Counted from the first letter of the stretch, positions 7,320-16,203 are shown. The stretch: 64,000 nucleotides of DNA from Methylobacterium longum (GCF_022179385.1 NZ_BPQS01000003.1:186001-250000), one strand, 5' to 3'. The notes: a model not told the origin generated them from the letters alone. Made by a program: numbers and translations.

Positions 7320-9190
7320 TCGGCGGCCATGGGCGTCGGCTCCACGGCCTCCAGGTCCGCATTAGCCGCCCGGGACGGCAAGGTCACGTCGAACGTGGTT
7401 CCCTTCCCCAGCGTCGAGCTGACGTCGATCCGTCCGCCGAGGGAGCGCACGAGTGCCTTGACGTGGGCGAGGCCGATGCCTTCGCCGGGGCGATCCTGAG
7501 CGCCCGAGCGCCGGAACAGCTCGAAGACCCGGGCGTGATCCCGCTCCGCGATCCCGCGGCCATTGTCGGTGACGGAAAAGCAGATGCCGCGGGGGCCGGT
7601 CGAGCGGGCCGTGACGGCGATCCGTCCCGGGCGAGACGGGTCGAGGTACTTGATCGCGTTGTCCAGCAGGTTGCCGAAGATCTGCTCGACCGCGAGGCGA
7701 TCGGCGACGATGCCCGGCAGAGTTGCCGGGATGATCACGTGGGCACCGGCGGCTTCGGCCTGGTGCCGGAGCGCGTCCGCAACGGCCTGGAGCACGGCCG
7801 CCATGTCGAGGTGTTCCGGCGTGAACTGCCGACGGCCCTCGCGGGACAGCTTCAGGATGGCGGCGATCAGCGCCTCCATTCGGTTCACGGCAGCCTTGAT
7901 GAAACCCAGCGCCTCCGCGAAATCCGCGTCGAGCCGCGCAGCATCCGGGTGGTCACCCAGTGCCGCACCGATCTCGAGCCGCGCGGAGTCCAACTCGCTC
8001 GTGAACCCCATCACGTTGACCAGGGGCGCGCGCAGATCGTGGCTGACGATGTAGGCGTAGCGCTGGATCTCCTCGTTTGATTCCCTCAGCTCCGCTTCGG
8101 CCTCGCGCTGCTCTGTGATGTCGGTATGGACCCCGACCCACTCCCGGATGGCGCCGCGTCGGTCGAGGACCGGGACCGCACGGATCGCGTAGTGCCGCCA
8201 CGTCCCGTCGCGCGATCGGACCCGATGCTCGTGAACGTAGGTTCGCCGGGCGCTGACGGTGGCGTTCCAGGTCTCGACCGACGACTTCACGTCGTCGGGA
8301 TGGACCGCGTCGGCCCAGCCGAACCCCTCGTACTGCGCGCGCGTCTGCCCGGTGATGGCGCTCCAGCCGGGCTGCTCGCCCACCATCCGGCCCTCGGCAT
8401 CGTTGGTCCAGAGGACTCCGCGCACGGCCTGCACGGCCGCACGGAAGCGCGCCTCGCTCGCCTGCAGATCCTGCTGGACCCGCTGCTGATCGAGGGAGGA
8501 GGCGAGCATTGCGAGGAACAGGATGAGGAAGGTCGTGCCGGCGACGTAGACGGCGAGGCTCTCCTGACCCGCCTTCGCCATCCCGGCATGCGCGGCGGCG
8601 TCGGACGCCGTAACGGTCGCCGCGGCCATTCCGGTATAGTGCATCCCGGCCACCGCGATGCCCATGATGCAGGCAGCCACCAGTTTCTGCGCGACGCCGT
8701 GCTGGCGGAAGGCGAGCCACAGGGCGGCGGTCGCGGCTGTCACGGCGATCACGATCGAGACGGCGACGATGGAAGGGCTGTAGGAAAGGTGTCCCGGTAT
8801 CCGGAGCGCCGCCATGCCGGTGTAGTGCATCCCGGCGACACCGAGGCCCATCAGCGGGCCAGCGACCAGCACGCCGTCGGGACTGCCGCCCGTCCGGGCT
8901 ACCCAGGCGAAACCCGCTCCGGTCGCAGCCACCGCGATGACGAGGGAGAGGAGCGTGACGCCGAGATCGTAATCCGCCGGCAGACCCATCTCGAAGGCGA
9001 GCATGCCGACGAAGTGCATCGACCAGATGCCGCCCCCCATGGCCACGGCGGCACCGGCCACCCACGGCCAACGCGGACCCGCGACGGGCCCGCGGACCCG
9101 GGCCCCGAGGTCCAGCGCGGTGTACGAGGCGAAGACCGCGAGGCCGATCGACAGGGCGACGAGCGCCGGATTGAAGCCGGTATGGACCAT
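7316..9190 (-). CDS. MHYT-domain sensor histidine kinase with PAS domain
   Basis: Membrane-bound sensor kinase of 624 aa. Residues 1-235 form an integral membrane MHYT sensor unit with the repeated motifs MHFVGM (58-63), MHYTGM (121-126) and MHYTGM (183-188); MHYT modules are proposed to bind copper and sense O2, CO or NO. A PAS/PAC segment follows (about 245-360, ending in GVHTDITEQREAEAEL), then HisKA with H384 (VSHDLRAPL) and an HATPase domain (NLLDNAIKYLDP, DNGRGI, GEGIGLAHVKALV). It is first in a leftward operon and coupled by ATGA overlap to the receiver gene. The actual signal is unknown. Confidence 0.93.
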   Translation of the reverse strand: MVHTGFNPALVALSIGLAVFASYTALDLGARVRGPVAGPRWPWVAGAAVAMGGGIWSMHFVGMLAFEMGLPADYDLGVTLLSLVIAVAATGAGFAWVARTGGSPDGVLVAGPLMGLGVAGMHYTGMAALRIPGHLSYSPSIVAVSIVIAVTAATAALWLAFRQHGVAQKLVAACIMGIAVAGMHYTGMAAATVTASDAAAHAGMAKAGQESLAVYVAGTTFLILFLAMLASSLDQQRVQQDLQASEARFRAAVQAVRGVLWTNDAEGRMVGEQPGWSAITGQTRAQYEGFGWADAVHPDDVKSSVETWNATVSARRTYVHEHRVRSRDGTWRHYAIRAVPVLDRRGAIREWVGVHTDITEQREAEAELRESNEEIQRYAYIVSHDLRAPLVNVMGFTSELDSARLEIGAALGDHPDAARLDADFAEALGFIKAAVNRMEALIAAILKLSREGRRQFTPEHLDMAAVLQAVADALRHQAEAAGAHVIIPATLPGIVADRLAVEQIFGNLLDNAIKYLDPSRPGRIAVTARSTGPRGICFSVTDNGRGIAERDHARVFELFRRSGAQDRPGEGIGLAHVKALVRSLGGRIDVSSTLGKGTTFDVTLPSRAANADLEAVEPTPMAAE

Positions 9191-9688
9191 TCTGAAGGCA
9201 TCGACGCGCGATCTGCGTGGATCCGCATGTAGCCGGTGTTATTCGCGACCGCCATCCGGGTTGAACCGCCCCTGGGCGTCGCCGATGCGGTCAACAAGAC
9301 CGCCACGTTGCAGCCGGTCCCATGACCGGTCCGTATTCACCCCGCGCACCAGCGTCGGAAAGGCATTCGCCTCGGTCAACGGCGCCGAAGCCAGCGCCGC
9401 GCAATGACCTTCCAGCATTGCGCCAGGTGTTCAGCTCGATCTTCCCCTGGGGGAACGACAACGATGAAGTTCTAGCGAGCCGTATCTGGATTATGAACCG
9501 GTATAGGAAAAGCTGATGGTTTCATCGCTCTCCTGCCGTGACGCTGCGATGGACGCTGGATGACCGCGCAGAAATCTCGATCCGGCAACGGCGCGAAATA
9601 AAAATTCCGGTTCGTCGCAGCGGCATGGCCTCTCCTGCGGTTCTCGCGCGTTGTAGGCTTCGTCGCTCCTCATCGACCATGCAGCTTC
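9191..9688. other. 498-bp intergenic region without a convincing gene
   Basis: This space separates the divergent MHYT kinase operon and the coiled-coil gene at 9689. Short open frames on the + strand have no start context, family resemblance or alphaproteobacterial codon pattern. Base composition is slightly lower in GC near 9480-9600. It presumably contains the promoters of both flanking genes, but no clear -35/-10 pair can be named. Confidence 0.5.
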
Positions 9689-10414
9689 ATGAACGAACAC
9701 CCCGCGACGCCGTCCCCGGACCAGCTGCGTACGACCCTCGCACGGGCTCTGTACGATTCCGATCAGAGCGTCGCGGAATATCCCCCCTGGGACGACGAAT
9801 CCCTCGACGGAGCGAGGTCCGACCTTCGGGAGCGCTTCCTTCACCGCGCCGACGTCGTCTTGGCGGGCCCCCTCGCGGCGTTCCTGGTCGACGCGGCGGC
9901 GCGGTCGGCCGACGACGAGGAATTACGGGTGTTGCGTCGCCAGCGGATGGCACCCGACCGGGAACGCGAGCTTCTCGAGGCCAACAACCGGATGCTCGCG
10001 CGGGCCGAGGCGGCGGAGGCCGCGCGTGACGCAGCCGATGCCGCGCATCATGCAGCCGAGGCTGCCTGCGCTGCCGCAGAAGAGGCGCTCGCCACGATGC
10101 GGCGTGAGCGGGATGTCGCGCGCGAAGCGGAGGCGTTCTGGCAGCACTTCGCTTTCGACGCGGATGATCTGGCGACGCGCCGGTTGGTCGAGCATGCGGA
10201 TGCCCGAGCCTCCGCCGAGCGCGAGGCGATCCAGGAGCGAGCCCGCCGGGAGCGGGCCGAAAGCGCGCTTCGCCTGTTCGCCGACCGGGCCGACGTGATG
10301 CCCAAGGAAGGTTGGGCCTCGGATCTTGCCAAAGCCAACCGCGATATTCCGCTCTGGTGGTTCCACGCGGCCCGGGTCGCGCTGGAACCTCCGGATACGT
10401 CCGGCAAGGCTTAG
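9689..10414 (+). CDS. hypothetical protein with long Ala/Glu/Arg-rich coiled coil
   Basis: Open frame of 241 aa starting at ATG 9689; I do not recognise a family. Residues 1-75 are a mixed acidic N-terminal segment (RALYDSDQSVAEYPPWDD). About 75-135 is a strongly helical heptad-like stretch very rich in Ala, Glu and Arg. A second charged helix covers about 150-205, and a compact tail contains IPLWWFHAARVALE. There is no signal peptide or membrane segment, so it is presumably cytoplasmic. It stands alone between a signalling operon and a leftward orphan gene. Third-position GC supports real coding. Confidence 0.6.
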   Translation: MNEHPATPSPDQLRTTLARALYDSDQSVAEYPPWDDESLDGARSDLRERFLHRADVVLAGPLAAFLVDAAARSADDEELRVLRRQRMAPDRERELLEANNRMLARAEAAEAARDAADAAHHAAEAACAAAEEALATMRRERDVAREAEAFWQHFAFDADDLATRRLVEHADARASAEREAIQERARRERAESALRLFADRADVMPKEGWASDLAKANRDIPLWWFHAARVALEPPDTSGKA

Positions 10415-10658
10415 GCGGCGTCGCGGTCCCGGACCGGATTCATCGGCTTCAGCGATCCCGCGGCTTCGCGACGGGCCGGCGCGCCGGCCTGAATGGCCTC
10501 GTCCCACGCGCAGGGTGCGGGCTTGTCGCGCGCATTGTGGCCGGCGGCTCACCCGCCCCGTCGACGCGGAACTCCCGAGACGCTTCCGCGCGCGGCTCCG
10601 GACGATGGACTTCACGACCCCCTCCCCGAAAGAAGAGGACCGCGGAGTTTCGCCCCCC

Positions 10659-10943
10659 TCAGGCCGCCGCCGGTTGCTTGGCCGATGCGGGCGGATCACG
10701 GAACAGGGCCGTGCAGCCGGAGCCGCGGTGCATGCTCAGGATCGAGGCGCGGTCGATCTCCGGATGGGTTTTGAGGACGTTCTGCACGCAGGCCAGCACG
10801 CGCTCGTACTGCGCGGCGTCGAAATTCGGCTCCAGCGGGCTGACGGCAATGTACGTTTCGACCACGAGCACGCGCTCTGCGCGATCATGGTCCACATCGA
10901 CGGCGATCCAGGACGATTTGATAAGGCTGGTGCTGGCGAGCAT
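10659..10943 (-). CDS. hypothetical small protein, 94 aa
   Basis: The start at ATG 10943 is supported by a strong GAGGAA ribosome site seven bases upstream; longer in-frame versions have none. The protein is soluble, with an alternating hydrophobic N-terminal part (SSWIAVDVDHDRAERVLVVETYIAV) suggesting a beta sheet, then a helical half (YERVLACVQNVLKTHPEID) and a short tail SMHRGSGCTALF. No family is recognised. It lies alone between the coiled-coil gene and the frc promoter region. Confidence 0.6.
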   Translation of the reverse strand: MLASTSLIKSSWIAVDVDHDRAERVLVVETYIAVSPLEPNFDAAQYERVLACVQNVLKTHPEIDRASILSMHRGSGCTALFRDPPASAKQPAAA

Positions 10944-11393
10944 GGGCGTTCCTCGTTCAGCGTTGCATCGTTTCGCCACCCCTGCGGGTCGGCAATTTTG
11001 ACGAAATCATGGACCGCGTACGGACGAAAGCCAAGGGCTGCGGCACATAGCAGAGGTCCGAGACATGCGGACTTGTTGAGGTAGCTGGATTGTCAGCCTA
11101 CGGTTGCGCGTTGAGCGGGCGTGGGCCGCACACAATAGGCACTCGCTTCCGAATGATGGCATGTGGTATACAAATCGCCGGACTCGTCACGCCGGGTCCA
11201 AACGACGGTGTCGCGACACGACGAGACCGCGCTTTGACAGGGAGTGCAGACATGATCCCTCGAAGGATGGGCCGCGCATACCGTCGCGGCGCCCGTTGCC
11301 GGTCGCAGCCTCCCGAGGGCATCCTGGAACCAGTCTGAGCGGCCTGATCCGTTCCCCCGCAATCCCGAACCGCTTCCAACTCCGAGACCGATC
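10944..11393. other. 450-bp intergenic region upstream of frc
   Basis: No coding frame here has a convincing start or family match. The region is less GC-rich than its surroundings around 11030-11190 and carries the near-palindrome TGGTATACAA at 11164-11173, proposed below as a GntR-type operator for the oxalate genes. The frc promoter is presumably within 11100-11390. Confidence 0.5.
11164..11173. promoter_or_regulatory. candidate GntR/FCD operator upstream of frc
   Basis: TGGTATACAA is a near-perfect 10-bp palindrome of the kind bound by FCD-subfamily GntR regulators. It lies 220 bp upstream of the frc start. A closely related core (GGTATGCCAG and its complement CTGGCATACC) recurs on both sides of the gntR gene of this island, which suggests a shared local regulon. 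This is pattern evidence only. Confidence 0.4.
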
Positions 11394-12671
11394 ATGACCA
11401 AGGCCCTCGAAGGCGTCCGCATCCTGGACTTCACCCACGTCCAATCGGGTCCGACCTGCACCCAGCTGCTGGCTTGGTTCGGCGCGGACGTGATCAAGGT
11501 CGAGCGGCCGGGCGTCGGCGACGCGACGCGACAGCAGCTCCAGGATCTTCCTGAAGTGGACAGTCTCTATTTCACGATGCTGAACCACAACAAGCGTTCG
11601 ATCACGCTCGATTCGAAGAACGCGAAGGGCAAGGAGGTGCTCTGGCGCCTCATCAAGGAATGCGACGTTCTGGTCGAGAACTTCGCGCCGGGGGCGCTGG
11701 CCCGCATGGGTCTGACCTGGGAGAAGATCCACGAAGCGAACCCGCGGATGATTTTGGCCTCCGTGAAGGGCTTCGGCCCCGGTCGCTATGAAGACTGCAA
11801 GGTCTACGAGAACGTCGCCCAGTGCGCCGGCGGATCCGCCTCGACGACCGGCTTCCGGGACGGCATCCCGATGGTGACGGGAGCGCAGATCGGCGATTCC
11901 GGCACCGGCCTGCACCTCGCCCTCGGCATCGTCACCGCCCTCTACCACCGCACCCAGTCGGGCCTCGGTCAGAAGGTCGACTGCGCCATGCAGGACGGCG
12001 TGCTCAACCTGTGCCGCGTGAAGCTGCGCGACCAGCAGCGCCTGGAGCACGGCCCGCTAAAGGAATACAGCCAGTTCGGCGAGGGCATCCCGTTCGGCGA
12101 GGCCACCCCCCGTGCCGGCAACGATTCCGGCGGCGGTCAGCCGGGACGCATCCTGCGGTGCAAGGGCTGGGAGCAGGATCCCAACGCCTACATCTACGTG
12201 ATCACGCAGGCGGCGGTGTGGGACCCGATCTGCGACATCATCGGCGAGCCCGACTGGAAGACCGATCCCAACTACGCGACCCCGAAGGCCCGCCTGCCGC
12301 ACCTCAACGAGATCTTCACGCGGATCGAAGCGTGGACGATGAAGGTCTCCAAGTTCGAGGCGATGGATACCTTGAACAAGCACGACATCCCGTGCGGCCC
12401 GATCCTGTCGATGAAGGAAATCGCCGAGGACGAGGCCCTGAGGAAGACCGGCACCATCGTGGAAGTCGATCATCCGACGCGCGGCAAGTACCTGACCGTA
12501 GGTAATCCCATCAAGCTTTCGGCGAGCCCGAGCGAGGTCAAGCGGTCGCCGCTTCTGGGCGAGCACACCGACGAGATCCTGCGTGACGTGCTCGGATACT
12601 CGGAGACGGAAGTCGGCGAAATCGCCGAGTCCGGGGCCATCGGCGCGGTGCAGAAGATCGCCGCGGAGTGA
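11394..12671 (+). CDS. frc: formyl-CoA:oxalate CoA-transferase
   Basis: Class III CoA-transferase of 425 aa that moves CoA from formyl-CoA to oxalate, giving oxalyl-CoA and formate. The N-terminus [22 protein letters not shown] and the [11 protein letters not shown] segment are typical of the family. The catalytic aspartate is D168 in [10 protein letters not shown], at nearly the same place as Asp169 of the Oxalobacter enzyme, and the length is close to that enzyme (428 aa). A conserved glycine-rich loop occurs in the middle ([10 protein letters not shown]). The usual partner oxalyl-CoA decarboxylase is not in this window. The antiporter oxlT and a GntR regulator lie 2-5 kb downstream, supporting a role in oxalate use. 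Confidence 0.95.
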   Translation: MTKALEGVRILDFTHVQSGPTCTQLLAWFGADVIKVERPGVGDATRQQLQDLPEVDSLYFTMLNHNKRSITLDSKNAKGKEVLWRLIKECDVLVENFAPGALARMGLTWEKIHEANPRMILASVKGFGPGRYEDCKVYENVAQCAGGSASTTGFRDGIPMVTGAQIGDSGTGLHLALGIVTALYHRTQSGLGQKVDCAMQDGVLNLCRVKLRDQQRLEHGPLKEYSQFGEGIPFGEATPRAGNDSGGGQPGRILRCKGWEQDPNAYIYVITQAAVWDPICDIIGEPDWKTDPNYATPKARLPHLNEIFTRIEAWTMKVSKFEAMDTLNKHDIPCGPILSMKEIAEDEALRKTGTIVEVDHPTRGKYLTVGNPIKLSASPSEVKRSPLLGEHTDEILRDVLGYSETEVGEIAESGAIGAVQKIAAE

Positions 12672-12837
12672 CGCTGTCCTGCGGGGGCGGCGCGAGGTCA
12701 CCGGACCTTCGCCGCTCGCGCGTTCATCGCCGGCCGCCAAGCTGCAACGGTCGACGCTCCGGCATACGTCGACCTTCCTCGATCCCGCCTTTCAGATCGC
12801 TGCCCGCGCCACGCGGGAGTGACGCCCAGGAGATCGC

Positions 12838-13770
12838 ATGCGCATCGCCTTCATCGGACAGCAGGATTTCGGAAAGGCCGTCCTCGAGGCGTTCCTCAAG
12901 CGGGGCGACGAGGTGGCCGGGGTGTTCTGCGCTCCGGAGAAGCCCGGCGCCAAGCCGGATGTCCTGAGGTTGGCCGCCGAGGAGAAGGGCCTGAAGGTCT
13001 TCCAGTTTCCGAGCCTCAAGAGCGCGGAGGCGGAGGCGGCGATGGGCGGATTGAGCGCCGATATCGGCATCATGGCCTACGTGCTGCAATTCGCACCGCA
13101 GAGCTTCGTGAACATCCCGAAGCACGGCACCATCCAATACCATCCGAGCCTGCTGCCGCGTTTCCGCGGGCCGTCCTCGATCAACTGGCCGATCGCCAGG
13201 GGCGAGCTGCAGACGGGGCTCACGATCTTCCGGCCCACCGACGGCCTCGACGAGGGGCCGGTGATCCTGCAGAAATCCTGCCCGATCGGGGCCCATGCGA
13301 CCCTCGGCGACATCTACTTCGAGAACCTGTTCCCGATGGGCGTCGAGGCGATGCTGGAGGCGGCCGACCTCGTCGTCGCCGGCCAGCACGTCGAGATCGA
13401 TCAGGAGGAGGACGCCGCCACCTACGAAGGCTGGTTCCGCGCCGCGGAGGCCGAGATCCGTTGGTCGTCCCACGCCGAGCAGATCTACAACCTGATCCGG
13501 GCCGCCAATCCCGCTCCCGGTGCCTGGACGACCGTGGATGGCAAGAAGCTGCAGATCTTCGATTCCAGACTGCAGCCGGTGCGCCGCCTCTCCGAGGTGA
13601 AGGGCAAGCCCGGCGAGGTGATCGCCGTCGACGACGACGGATTCAGCGTGTGTGCCCAGGGCGGCCAGATCCGGGTGAGCAAGGTGAAGGCCGAGGGCGG
13701 CAAAAAAGTTTCGGCAGCCGATTACGCCCGCGAGGTTGGGCTCTCCGTCGGTCAGGTTCTCGGCCGTTAA
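12838..13770 (+). CDS. stand-alone formyltetrahydrofolate hydrolase/formyltransferase-like protein
   Basis: Soluble protein of 310 aa with the formyltransferase Rossmann fold (MRIAFIGQQDFG N-terminus) followed by the C-terminal OB-like domain (residues about 205-310). The active-site loop is YHPSLLPRFRG with H102 and DGLDEGP with D138. In methionyl-tRNA formyltransferase the His is preceded two residues earlier by an essential Asn (NxH); here that position is Gln100. The loop and the segment TYEGWFRAAEAEIRW resemble instead the N-terminal hydrolase domain of 10-formyl-THF dehydrogenase. It is 166 bp downstream of frc on the same strand, so the substrate may be a C1 folate or formyl-CoA-linked formyl group; this is inference. 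AGGAG supports the ATG. Confidence 0.8.
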   Translation: MRIAFIGQQDFGKAVLEAFLKRGDEVAGVFCAPEKPGAKPDVLRLAAEEKGLKVFQFPSLKSAEAEAAMGGLSADIGIMAYVLQFAPQSFVNIPKHGTIQYHPSLLPRFRGPSSINWPIARGELQTGLTIFRPTDGLDEGPVILQKSCPIGAHATLGDIYFENLFPMGVEAMLEAADLVVAGQHVEIDQEEDAATYEGWFRAAEAEIRWSSHAEQIYNLIRAANPAPGAWTTVDGKKLQIFDSRLQPVRRLSEVKGKPGEVIAVDDDGFSVCAQGGQIRVSKVKAEGGKKVSAADYAREVGLSVGQVLGR

Positions 13771-13791
13771 ATCGCCGCCGGGTCAGCCCGT

Positions 13792-13825
13792 GATCGGCGC
13801 GCCTGCATGCGCCGATCGTGCAGGC
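13792..13825. terminator. overlapping alternative hairpins between convergent genes
   Basis: Two perfect stems overlap: GATCGGCGC (13792-13800) with GCGCCGATC (13809-13817), and GCCTGCA (13801-13807) with TGCAGGC (13819-13825). They cannot form together. A CCCTTTTC run follows shortly downstream on the + strand, so the second could act as a terminator of the formyltransferase-like gene; the region also separates it from the convergent aldolase gene. Confidence 0.5.
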
Positions 13826-13970
13826 TCGGACCCTTTTCGTGCGCTCCACGGCAGCCTTGCCCGAAGGTCCGAGAGCTTCAGGCGTGCCGCAGGGGGGGTC
13901 CCTCGATCCCCGACGTGCAGGGGCGCCCCAGTGAAGAGACGAACGCGCGCGACCGCGGATCCCGCGTGCC

Positions 13971-14624
13971 TCACGGTTTCGACGCGTTGAGCCCGTAACC
14001 GCGGAATCGTTCGACGATCTGACCGATCTCATGGTCGGACAGGATCATCGGCGCGCCCACCTGAAGCGCCACGGCGTATTGCTGGCACAGCGTTTCCAGC
14101 TCGACCGCGAGCCAGAGTGCCTTCTCCAGGCTCTCCCCGGCCGCAATCATTCCATGATTGGCCAGGAGGCAGACGTTTCTTCCGGCGAGCGCGGCCAGGG
14201 CCAGCTCGGAGAGCTCCGCCGTGCCATAGGCCGCATAGGGCGCGCACCGCACGTTCGGACCGCCGAAAGCCGCGATCATGTAGTGCACCGCCGGGATCTC
14301 CCGCCCGCACATGGCGAAGGCGGTGCTGTGGATCGGGTGCGCGTGGACGACGGCGGCGAGTTCTGGTCGGGACGCCAGGATGTCCCGGTGGAAGCGCCAT
14401 TCGGAAGACGGCCTCTGGTCCGGCGGGTGCGTGCCGTCGAATTTGAGCGGGACCACGTCGTCCGGACCCATCCGGGCGGTGGGAAGACCGGAGGGCGTGA
14501 TCAGGAGGCGATCACGGAAGCGCAGCGAGACGTTGCCCGAGGTACCCCGGTTCAAGCCCTGCGCGTCCATCGCCCGCGCCGCCGCCACGACGCTCTCCCG
14601 TGCGCTGCGCTCGTCCGTTTCCAT
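13971..14624 (-). CDS. class II aldolase/adducin family protein
   Basis: Protein of 217 aa related to fuculose-phosphate and ribulose-phosphate aldolases/epimerases. It has the phosphate/substrate loop GLNRGTSGNVSLR near residue 24, catalytic acid in PSSEWRFH, the metal-binding VVHAHPIHSTAFA (HxH) and a third metal His in LLANHGMIAAG. The start at 14624 (METDERS) gives the usual length; upstream in-frame sequence to 14864 is GC-rich shadow overlapping the terminator. Metal-dependent retro-aldol cleavage or decarboxylation of a small hydroxy acid is expected, but the substrate is not evident. It lies between the formyltransferase-like gene and oxlT and may be part of the same C2/C1 acid metabolism. 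Confidence 0.85.
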   Translation of the reverse strand: METDERSARESVVAAARAMDAQGLNRGTSGNVSLRFRDRLLITPSGLPTARMGPDDVVPLKFDGTHPPDQRPSSEWRFHRDILASRPELAAVVHAHPIHSTAFAMCGREIPAVHYMIAAFGGPNVRCAPYAAYGTAELSELALAALAGRNVCLLANHGMIAAGESLEKALWLAVELETLCQQYAVALQVGAPMILSDHEIGQIVERFRGYGLNASKP

Positions 14625-14663
14625 GCCCGATCTCCGGTGCGTCGGAGTCCCGGTTATGCAGGA

Positions 14664-14693
14664 AGCCCGGCGCCGTAAAGACGGCGCCGGGCT
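14664..14693. terminator. strong hairpin terminator downstream of oxlT
   Basis: A perfect 13-bp stem (AGCCCGGCGCCGT / ACGGCGCCGGGCT) with an AAAG loop lies between the oxlT stop and the aldolase start. The only short T run (CTTT) is on the + side, so the hairpin would act as a GC-rich terminator or mRNA stabiliser for oxlT on the - strand. Confidence 0.7.
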
Positions 14694-14728
14694 CTTTGGC
14701 GGATCGCGGTGGAGGTTCGAAGGCCGGA

Positions 14729-16006
14729 CTACTGCGCCAGGGCCGGCGCGAGGCTCACATCGGGCTTCTTGGTGTAGGCCGCTCGCATCGGTTTGAGGAC
14801 GAAGAGGGCGAGCAGGGCCGCGAAGATGTTGAGGGCCGCAGCCGCCAGGAACACCGCGTGCCAACTCCCCGTCATGGTCGTCAGGACGCTGGTGTAGGGC
14901 ACGATGAGCGCCGCCGTGCCCTTGGCGGTATAGAGGAGGCCGGCATTCGTGGCGGCGTATTTAGATCCGAAGGTGTCGCCGCACGTTGCCGGGAACAGGG
15001 AGTAGATCTCGCCCCAGGCGAAGAACACGAGGCCGGTCAGCAGGACGAAGGCGATCGGGTTGTCGCCGAACTGGCTCAGCGCATAGATGCCCACGCCCTC
15101 GATCGCGAAGGAGATGAACATCGTATTCTCGCGACCGATATGGTCGGAGACCCAGCCGAAGAAGGGCCGCGTGACGCCGTTGAGCACCCGGTCGAGGGTC
15201 GCCGCGAAGGTCAGCGCCGGCAGGGTGATGCCCAGCAGCGAGACCGGCACGTCGGCGATCTTGAAGTCCTTCGCGATCGGGCCGAGCTGCGCAGTCGCCA
15301 TCAGGCCGCCGGCGGCCATCATGACGAACATGGCGTACATCACCCAGAAGATCGGGGTGCGCACCATCTCGGCGGGCTTGTAATCGCGCTTCGACTGGCT
15401 GACGCGCGCGACTTCCGGGACCTGTCCCTTGATCGGAGAGCGCAGGAACAGGGCGATCAGCATGACGATCACGCCCTGCCCGATGCCGAAGTAGAAGAAC
15501 GCCGCCTCGTAGCCCTGCGACTTGATCATCGCCTGGATCGGCACGACGGTCAGGGCCGAGCCGGCGCCGAAGCCCATGGCGGTGATGCCGGCGGCGAGCC
15601 CGCGGCGATCCGGGAACCACTTCAGCGAGTTGCCGACGCAGGTGCCGTACACCGCGCCCGCGCCCGTCCCGCCGATCGCCGCGGCGATGTAGAGGACGGT
15701 GAGCGTTTCGGCGTAGGAATTGATCACCCAGGCGATGCCGCACAGCAGGCCGCCGAACAGGGTGACAATGCGCGGACCGTACTTATCGACGAACCAGCCC
15801 TCGATCGGCACCAGCCAAGTCTCGGTGACGACAAAGAGCGTGAAGGCCACCTGGATGGCGGCTCGGTCCCAGCCGTGACGCTCCTGCATCGGGTTGACGA
15901 AGAACGTCCAGCCGTACTGCATGTTGGCGATCATGCACATGCAGATCACGCCGAAGGCGAGTTGCAGCCATCGGCCGCTTCCCACCGGTTTGTGGATCTC
16001 GGACAT
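14729..16006 (-). CDS. oxlT: oxalate/formate antiporter, MFS family
   Basis: Inner-membrane 12-TM carrier of 425 aa, close in length to Oxalobacter OxlT (418 aa), expected to import oxalate in exchange for formate. The sequence keeps the family signatures WKWFPDRRGLAAG-like loop (SLKWFPDRRGLAAGI), LDRVLNGVTRPFFGWVSDHIGREN and TAKGTAALIVP. Two charged residues buried in the membrane, R273 and K362, probably match the substrate-binding Arg272 and Lys355 of OxlT. The start at 16006 is chosen because AAGGAGG is seven bases upstream; the in-frame ATG at 16012 would sit against it. Transcribed divergently from the gntR gene. Confidence 0.9.
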   Translation of the reverse strand: MSEIHKPVGSGRWLQLAFGVICMCMIANMQYGWTFFVNPMQERHGWDRAAIQVAFTLFVVTETWLVPIEGWFVDKYGPRIVTLFGGLLCGIAWVINSYAETLTVLYIAAAIGGTGAGAVYGTCVGNSLKWFPDRRGLAAGITAMGFGAGSALTVVPIQAMIKSQGYEAAFFYFGIGQGVIVMLIALFLRSPIKGQVPEVARVSQSKRDYKPAEMVRTPIFWVMYAMFVMMAAGGLMATAQLGPIAKDFKIADVPVSLLGITLPALTFAATLDRVLNGVTRPFFGWVSDHIGRENTMFISFAIEGVGIYALSQFGDNPIAFVLLTGLVFFAWGEIYSLFPATCGDTFGSKYAATNAGLLYTAKGTAALIVPYTSVLTTMTGSWHAVFLAAAALNIFAALLALFVLKPMRAAYTKKPDVSLAPALAQ

Positions 16007-16103
16007 AACCATCCCTCCTTGGCAGTGTTCTTGTTGCCGTTCCTGATGACGGCTTCCTATGCCCTGCCGAGGCGTGCTGTGGCAGAACAATCCGAAAGCC
16101 GTT

Positions 16104-16131
16104 CGTATAAAAATTCTTGGCTCGCGACCAA
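16104..16131 (-). promoter_or_regulatory. predicted sigma-70 promoter of oxlT
   Basis: Read on the - strand: TTGGTC, 16-base spacer, TATACG, about 100 bp upstream of the oxlT ATG. The match to alphaproteobacterial housekeeping promoters is fair. No other good pair was seen nearby. Confidence 0.45.
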
Positions 16132-16193
16132 ATAATCTCTGAACTACTCCGGCACGCGCCACGCTCAATATCAACGAATACCGGGTGGTCGAC

Positions 16194-16203
16194 GGTATGC
16201 CAG
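16194..16203. promoter_or_regulatory. candidate GntR/FCD operator in the oxlT-gntR intergenic region
   Basis: GGTATGCCAG here is the exact reverse complement of CTGGCATACC at 17740-17749 and shares its core with TGGTATACAA at 11164. It sits 60-90 bp upstream of the predicted oxlT promoter and about 285 bp upstream of gntR. The functional assignment is inference from recurrence around one regulator gene. Confidence 0.35.

Noticed and set aside
9322..9516. 64-codon + strand frame in the region after the MHYT kinase
   Set aside because: No ribosome site, low-complexity Ser/Pro/Arg start and no family resemblance.
14624..14864. N-terminal extension of the aldolase
   Set aside because: The extension is Arg/Pro-rich, overlaps the oxlT terminator and the end of oxlT, and has no family counterpart.
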